Below are positions 60,454 through 64,000 of a DNA stretch of 64,000 nt, piece after piece. The first letter of the stretch is position 1, and each line of letters opens with the position of its first letter. Source of the DNA: an uncultured Pseudomonadota bacterium (GTDB lineage: Bacteria; Pseudomonadota; Alphaproteobacteria; Rs-D84); NCBI GenBank assembly GCA_900320405.1, contig OOHM01000003.1, positions 1 to 64,000 on the forward strand, written 5' to 3'. Made by a program: the position numbers and the translations under genes. The notes beneath the pieces are model-generated. The model was given only the letters and a program-made list of their open reading frames with translations, searched no databases and was not told the origin of the DNA.

Positions 60454-62847
60454 CTATTCGGTTTCTTCTGTTTTAGGGCTAATATCTTCAATGGTCACCA
60501 CCACCTTGCGGCACAATTCGCAATCTTTTTTGTTGCCACAAGTGTTGTCCGCACATTCAGATGAACCTCTGCCATCCGGCGGACTGTATTCAATTTTTGT
60601 TTTATATGTATTGCCGCCCAGACGATTTGTGTCTTCCAGATATTTTTTTACCGATTCTGCGCGTCGCCGTGATAATGGAATATTGATTTTATCGTTTCCT
60701 GTTCTATCCGTGTGCCCTACTATATTTATTTTGATTTTTTGTTCATCGGACATCTCATCAAGGATAGGTTTAAGTTCGGTGACAAATGTATCAATTTTTT
60801 TTGTTCCGTCTGATTTTATTTTATCACTGTTTCTGGCAAATGTCGTGTCGCCATTCAGTGTAAGTTCTTTTGTCCTGGGGGACAAATTTGTTAATTCAGG
60901 CATCTGCACACGACCATTATTTTCACCAAGGTAAATTGTTGGTTTTTGTTCTTCAGGATTTTGTATAACAACTGCCTGGGGTAAGTATGTAAAGGCGGGT
61001 AATCTTTCTTCAATTTCTTCAATAACATCATCCGTCTTTTGTTGTAATTTTGTTTTACCGCGTTCGTTAATCAAATAATTCCCGACAATACCACCAACAA
61101 TACCTGCGCCGGCAACAATTGCGCCGGTTTTTAATTTTTTATCGCTGGCGTCTTTTTGTTCGGCCCACGCGGTGGCATCCGCGCTTTCACTGTCCGTTAA
61201 TGCACGATAAAGTGATGTTTCCGCGCCGCCGGTTTTACCTGTACTGGCATATTGATACAATCCCGTTTGTGCACGGTCATACAGTGTTTCACTTTCAATA
61301 CCGGGGCGTAATCCCAATGCGGTCTTGGTTTGTTTTAATTCATCCGCCAAAGATTTGTATTCTGTATAATATTCCAATAATTCATTTCCGCCCGGCAGAG
61401 TTGTTTCTTCGTTACTCAGTTTGACCGTTTGTCCGGCCCCATATTCACACTGCATTGTTTCGATATATGCGCGCATCTGCTTTTCCGCCTCCGCATCCGA
61501 CCGTTGTTCCGCAATTGCGGATGCGGCCGCCATTGTGCCCAGACCCGTTGCCGCGGTACTTGCCGCCGTTAATCCACGATTCGCCCAAGAATTTTCTTTA
61601 TCGCGTGCCGTGGTCAAATTCTCTTGTGCGCTTTTTAATTTTTGGGCCAGTTCATCTGCCGATGGTGTATATGTAGGTTCATCTGTGGACGGTTCTTGTT
61701 CGTGTGCGGGCTCTGTGGCGACCATCGGTTCAGGTGCCGGAACACATTTTTGGGCATTTTCGTTGATGGTTTCTGTTGTGAATCCATCTGGACAATCACA
61801 GGTTTTGCCGCCGTCATTTGTAGTGCCACCGGTTTTGGTGCATTCGGATATTTCTTTTACTTCAACCTCGCCCAGTTTCTGTGGGGTTGGCACCAGTTTA
61901 ATTGTTGCATTATTTAATTCAATGGCGGGGCGAATTTGTTGTTTGAATCCCACACTGGAAATAGTTATATATGCAGTATTCGGAACTTTATCCAGTTGGA
62001 ATTTGCCATTTATGTCGGTTGTTGTCCCTTTGGGTAATGAAAGGCTGGCATCGTTAACGGCCAAATTGACACCGGGCAGAGTTTCATTTTGGTTGTCATG
62101 GCTAACGATTGTTCCAGATATGGTGACGGTATCATTTATTTTGACACAACCCTCCCACCGGCGCATTGGGTCGCGATATTGATATCCGTTTTTGCACCGA
62201 CACATTTCTACGTCTGAATCGGTTCTTATCTTACCGGTTTCCATATTTCGATCAGCGGGACATATGCATTGGCTGCCGCCCGAAACTGGGGTTCCACCGG
62301 TATTGGTACATGCGACACCTTCCTGGCAATTACCATTCACCAAATATTTTTGGTTACCGTTTTTGCATACGCATTCACCATTTTCTGGTATTGTCTGGTC
62401 GTTGGGACACGTGCATTGGTTGTTTTCATATTTTCCGCCACTGCCAACACATCTTTTTTGGTTATATGTCCAATTGGCGTCATTTATACCGTCATATGTC
62501 GTCCCCAGTGTGTCAAGATAATCGCCGGATTCACAGAAAAATATAGCATAATTATCAACATATCTTAGAAGTATATCGTTATCCGGACAATCGGTAGCTT
62601 GACGCGCCTTTTTTATTTCGTCTGCACATATGTCGCCAGAGATTGATACATCAATTAAGATTGGGGCGTCTTTTGTAATTTTTTTGTTGGCAATATCTTT
62701 ACAATGATTGACAACCAGATTGCTATAATTGCCTGTTATGGTACAACCATCCCCAGCCGTATTTTCACATGTAATTGTAAATTGTGGTGCGGACCATGCG
62801 GTGGTGGTTATAAGAATTGCACAAACAGTAAAGAAAAATTTTCTCAT
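60454..62847 (-). CDS. Mosaic OmpA protein with carboxypeptidase-regulatory-like domain
   Basis: The product has 797 residues. Signal MRKFFFTVCAILITTTAWSA is followed by EGF-like Cys clusters (about 130-235: NNQCTCPNDQTIPENGECVC, QCICPADRNME). A domain near 239-332 reads TISGTIVSHDNQNETLPGVN, TTTDINGKFQLDKVP and ISSVGFKQQI. This matches the carboxypeptidase-regulatory-like domain common before Bacteroidetes TonB-dependent receptors. A helical region with a Gly-rich hydrophobic segment (TGAIVAGAGIVGGIVGNYLI) follows. The C-terminal OmpA domain is near 655-789 (INIVGHTDRTGND, PLSRRRAESVKKYL) with an added Cys loop. It is probably wall-associated. Confidence 0.87.
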   Translation of the reverse strand: MRKFFFTVCAILITTTAWSAPQFTITCENTAGDGCTITGNYSNLVVNHCKDIANKKITKDAPILIDVSISGDICADEIKKARQATDCPDNDILLRYVDNYAIFFCESGDYLDTLGTTYDGINDANWTYNQKRCVGSGGKYENNQCTCPNDQTIPENGECVCKNGNQKYLVNGNCQEGVACTNTGGTPVSGGSQCICPADRNMETGKIRTDSDVEMCRCKNGYQYRDPMRRWEGCVKINDTVTISGTIVSHDNQNETLPGVNLAVNDASLSLPKGTTTDINGKFQLDKVPNTAYITISSVGFKQQIRPAIELNNATIKLVPTPQKLGEVEVKEISECTKTGGTTNDGGKTCDCPDGFTTETINENAQKCVPAPEPMVATEPAHEQEPSTDEPTYTPSADELAQKLKSAQENLTTARDKENSWANRGLTAASTAATGLGTMAAASAIAEQRSDAEAEKQMRAYIETMQCEYGAGQTVKLSNEETTLPGGNELLEYYTEYKSLADELKQTKTALGLRPGIESETLYDRAQTGLYQYASTGKTGGAETSLYRALTDSESADATAWAEQKDASDKKLKTGAIVAGAGIVGGIVGNYLINERGKTKLQQKTDDVIEEIEERLPAFTYLPQAVVIQNPEEQKPTIYLGENNGRVQMPELTNLSPRTKELTLNGDTTFARNSDKIKSDGTKKIDTFVTELKPILDEMSDEQKIKINIVGHTDRTGNDKINIPLSRRRAESVKKYLEDTNRLGGNTYKTKIEYSPPDGRGSSECADNTCGNKKDCELCRKVVVTIEDISPKTEETE

Positions 62848-62912
62848 CTCGCTTAAATTCCCTTTATGCCCTATTCTATCAAATTTTAGGTGGTTAGTGC
62901 AAGTGGTTTAAC

Positions 62913-62936
62913 AAAAACGGCGCAATGCGCCGTTTT
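62913..62936 (-). terminator. Terminator of argS
   Basis: The AAAACGGCGC/GCGCCGTTTT stem, read on the minus strand, is followed by T residues. It lies about 35 bases after the argS stop. Confidence 0.85.
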
Positions 62937-62969
62937 ACTAAATACTATCCATGACATTAACTAATACTG

Positions 62970-64000
62970 CTACATTTCTTTTGGAATTTTTAATCCCATC
63001 AAATCCACCGTCCGGGTTAAAACATTGGCGGCAATTTGTACCAGGTCAAGGCGCATTGCACGCGTGTCCGCCGGGACATCGTCGCGTAATATCGGGCAAT
63101 TGTGATAGAATGTATTTATCAATTGGCACAAATCGTACGCGTAATTTGCAACCAAATCCGTCGCGCGCGATTCGAATGCCGATTGAACGGTCCGGTCAAA
63201 GTCCAACAATTCTATAATCAAATTGCGTTCGTCCGCATTCATTTCGACCGCGTTTGCCGATTGTTCAAATTCGCCGGCGCGGCGCAAAACAGAATTTAAC
63301 CGAACCGCCGTGTATAATACATACGGTCCGGTGCGACCTTCGAACGAAGTAATTTGTTTCGGGTCAAATATATAATCCGCACGGACATCGTGCAACAAAT
63401 CATTGAATTTAACCGCCGCCAAGGCAATCATTTGTATTGTGTCCGCATCCAGTTTTTTATCGGTTGACGCAATACGCGCCGTAACCGCATCGTTCGCGGC
63501 ATCCAATATGTCGTCCAATCCCGCCGCATTACCATCACGGGTTTTGAATGGTTTGCCATCGTCCCCATTGATTGTTCCATAACCAATGTGTTCAAACCTG
63601 TCGTATGGATATATACCGGACATATCGGCAACACGGAACAGTTGTTCAAAGTGCAGACTTTGGCGCAGGTCCGTAATATAAATAATTCTGTCGGGATTAT
63701 CTGTCTGTTTGCGACAATAAACGGCCGCCAAATCCGTAGAATCATATGTGTCGGCACCACGGGAATCGCGCCACATATATGGTGGCATTGGTTTGTTGTC
63801 ATCTTTCCGTTTTACGTTTATGATTTCGGCACCGTCATTTTTATAAATCATATTTTTTTCGCGTAATATTTTTTCAACGGGGTCCAAATATTTCGCGGCG
63901 TTTCTTTCACCTAAATCATAGTCAAATGGCAATATATTCAACCGTTGCACGGTGTTATTCATTGTGCGTAACGATATTGCCAAAAATTTTTCATACAACG
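62970..64000 (-). CDS. argS: Arginyl-tRNA synthetase, C-terminal part
   Basis: The gene is cut by the right edge; about 343 C-terminal residues are visible. They include DSTDLAAVYCRKQTDNPDRI, IYITDLRQSLHFEQLFRVAD, FEGRTGPYVLYTAVRLNSVL and the all-helical anticodon-binding domain ending GLKIPKEM. These match ArgS, which charges tRNA-Arg. The Met codon at 63998 is internal; the true start with the HIGH motif lies beyond the window. Confidence 0.93.
   Translation of the reverse strand, partial: LYEKFLAISLRTMNNTVQRLNILPFDYDLGERNAAKYLDPVEKILREKNMIYKNDGAEIINVKRKDDNKPMPPYMWRDSRGADTYDSTDLAAVYCRKQTDNPDRIIYITDLRQSLHFEQLFRVADMSGIYPYDRFEHIGYGTINGDDGKPFKTRDGNAAGLDDILDAANDAVTARIASTDKKLDADTIQMIALAAVKFNDLLHDVRADYIFDPKQITSFEGRTGPYVLYTAVRLNSVLRRAGEFEQSANAVEMNADERNLIIELLDFDRTVQSAFESRATDLVANYAYDLCQLINTFYHNCPILRDDVPADTRAMRLDLVQIAANVLTRTVDLMGLKIPKEM

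Noticed and set aside
61421-62182. 253-codon plus-strand open frame
   Set aside because: It is antisense to the OmpA mosaic protein; that gene has recognisable domains and the antisense frame does not.

Overview
The window reads as a chromosomal segment of a host-associated, probably gut, alphaproteobacterium with an anaerobic or microaerophilic metabolism. A GcrA-type cell-cycle regulator (56487-57071) and a CarD-type RNA polymerase-binding regulator (5087-5677) point to Alphaproteobacteria. The full-length pyruvate:ferredoxin oxidoreductase (472-3972) points to anaerobic pyruvate oxidation. Lipid A and LPS-export genes (lpxA, lpxB, lptB, lptC), bamE, OmpA-like proteins and an autotransporter show a Gram-negative envelope. 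Resemblance to uncultured gut Alphaproteobacteria of the RF32 type is inference only. TAA, TAG and TGA all act as stops. Gene starts mostly use AAGGA or GAGAG-like ribosome binding sites.

Layout. 1-6.5 kb: the start of a small secreted protein, nifJ, bamE, a Cys-rich exported protein, carD and a second member of the small secreted family. 6.5-14.1 kb: lptC-lptB, OmpA-type lipoprotein, several exported unknowns and enolase. 14.2-21.4 kb: a large autotransporter, a surface protein with 31-residue LRR-like tandem repeats, hairpin-rich repeats and ssb. 21.9-32.1 kb: rho, a nested pair that looks like phage spanins, a Cys-motif exported protein, a radical SAM protein, NUDIX, tRNA-Pro, PHP phosphatase, tcdA, TatD, HdeD, hisS and prfA. 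32.1-33.3 kb: a gene-poor stretch. 33.3-43.8 kb: a Cys-rich exported protein, tig, the third small secreted family member, rplM-rpsI, leuS, and the M23 peptidase-bactofilin-rpiB operon. 43.9-47 kb: a membrane protein and lpxA-lpxB. 47-56.4 kb: large exported proteins, four clustered tRNAs, a GH108-type muramidase, and an operon of a prepilin peptidase with three exported proteins. 56.5-64 kb: gcrA, a TonB-like topology protein, acpS, a His-rich protein, tRNA-Pro, a mosaic OmpA protein and the end of argS.

Housekeeping genes are conventional, but roughly a third of the coding capacity encodes exported, often Cys-rich proteins that I do not recognise. The most unusual signals are: (i) a dispersed family of short secreted proteins with a conserved N-terminal half, divergent Cys-rich tails (one with a cystine-knot-like Cys pattern) and shared upstream inverted repeats; (ii) the prepilin peptidase/exported-protein operon next to a muramidase that shares a module with one of its proteins; (iii) tRNA genes followed by partial copies of their own 3' ends; and (iv) an orphan overlapping spanin-like pair. 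No CRISPR array, rRNA, IS transposase or integrase gene was seen.
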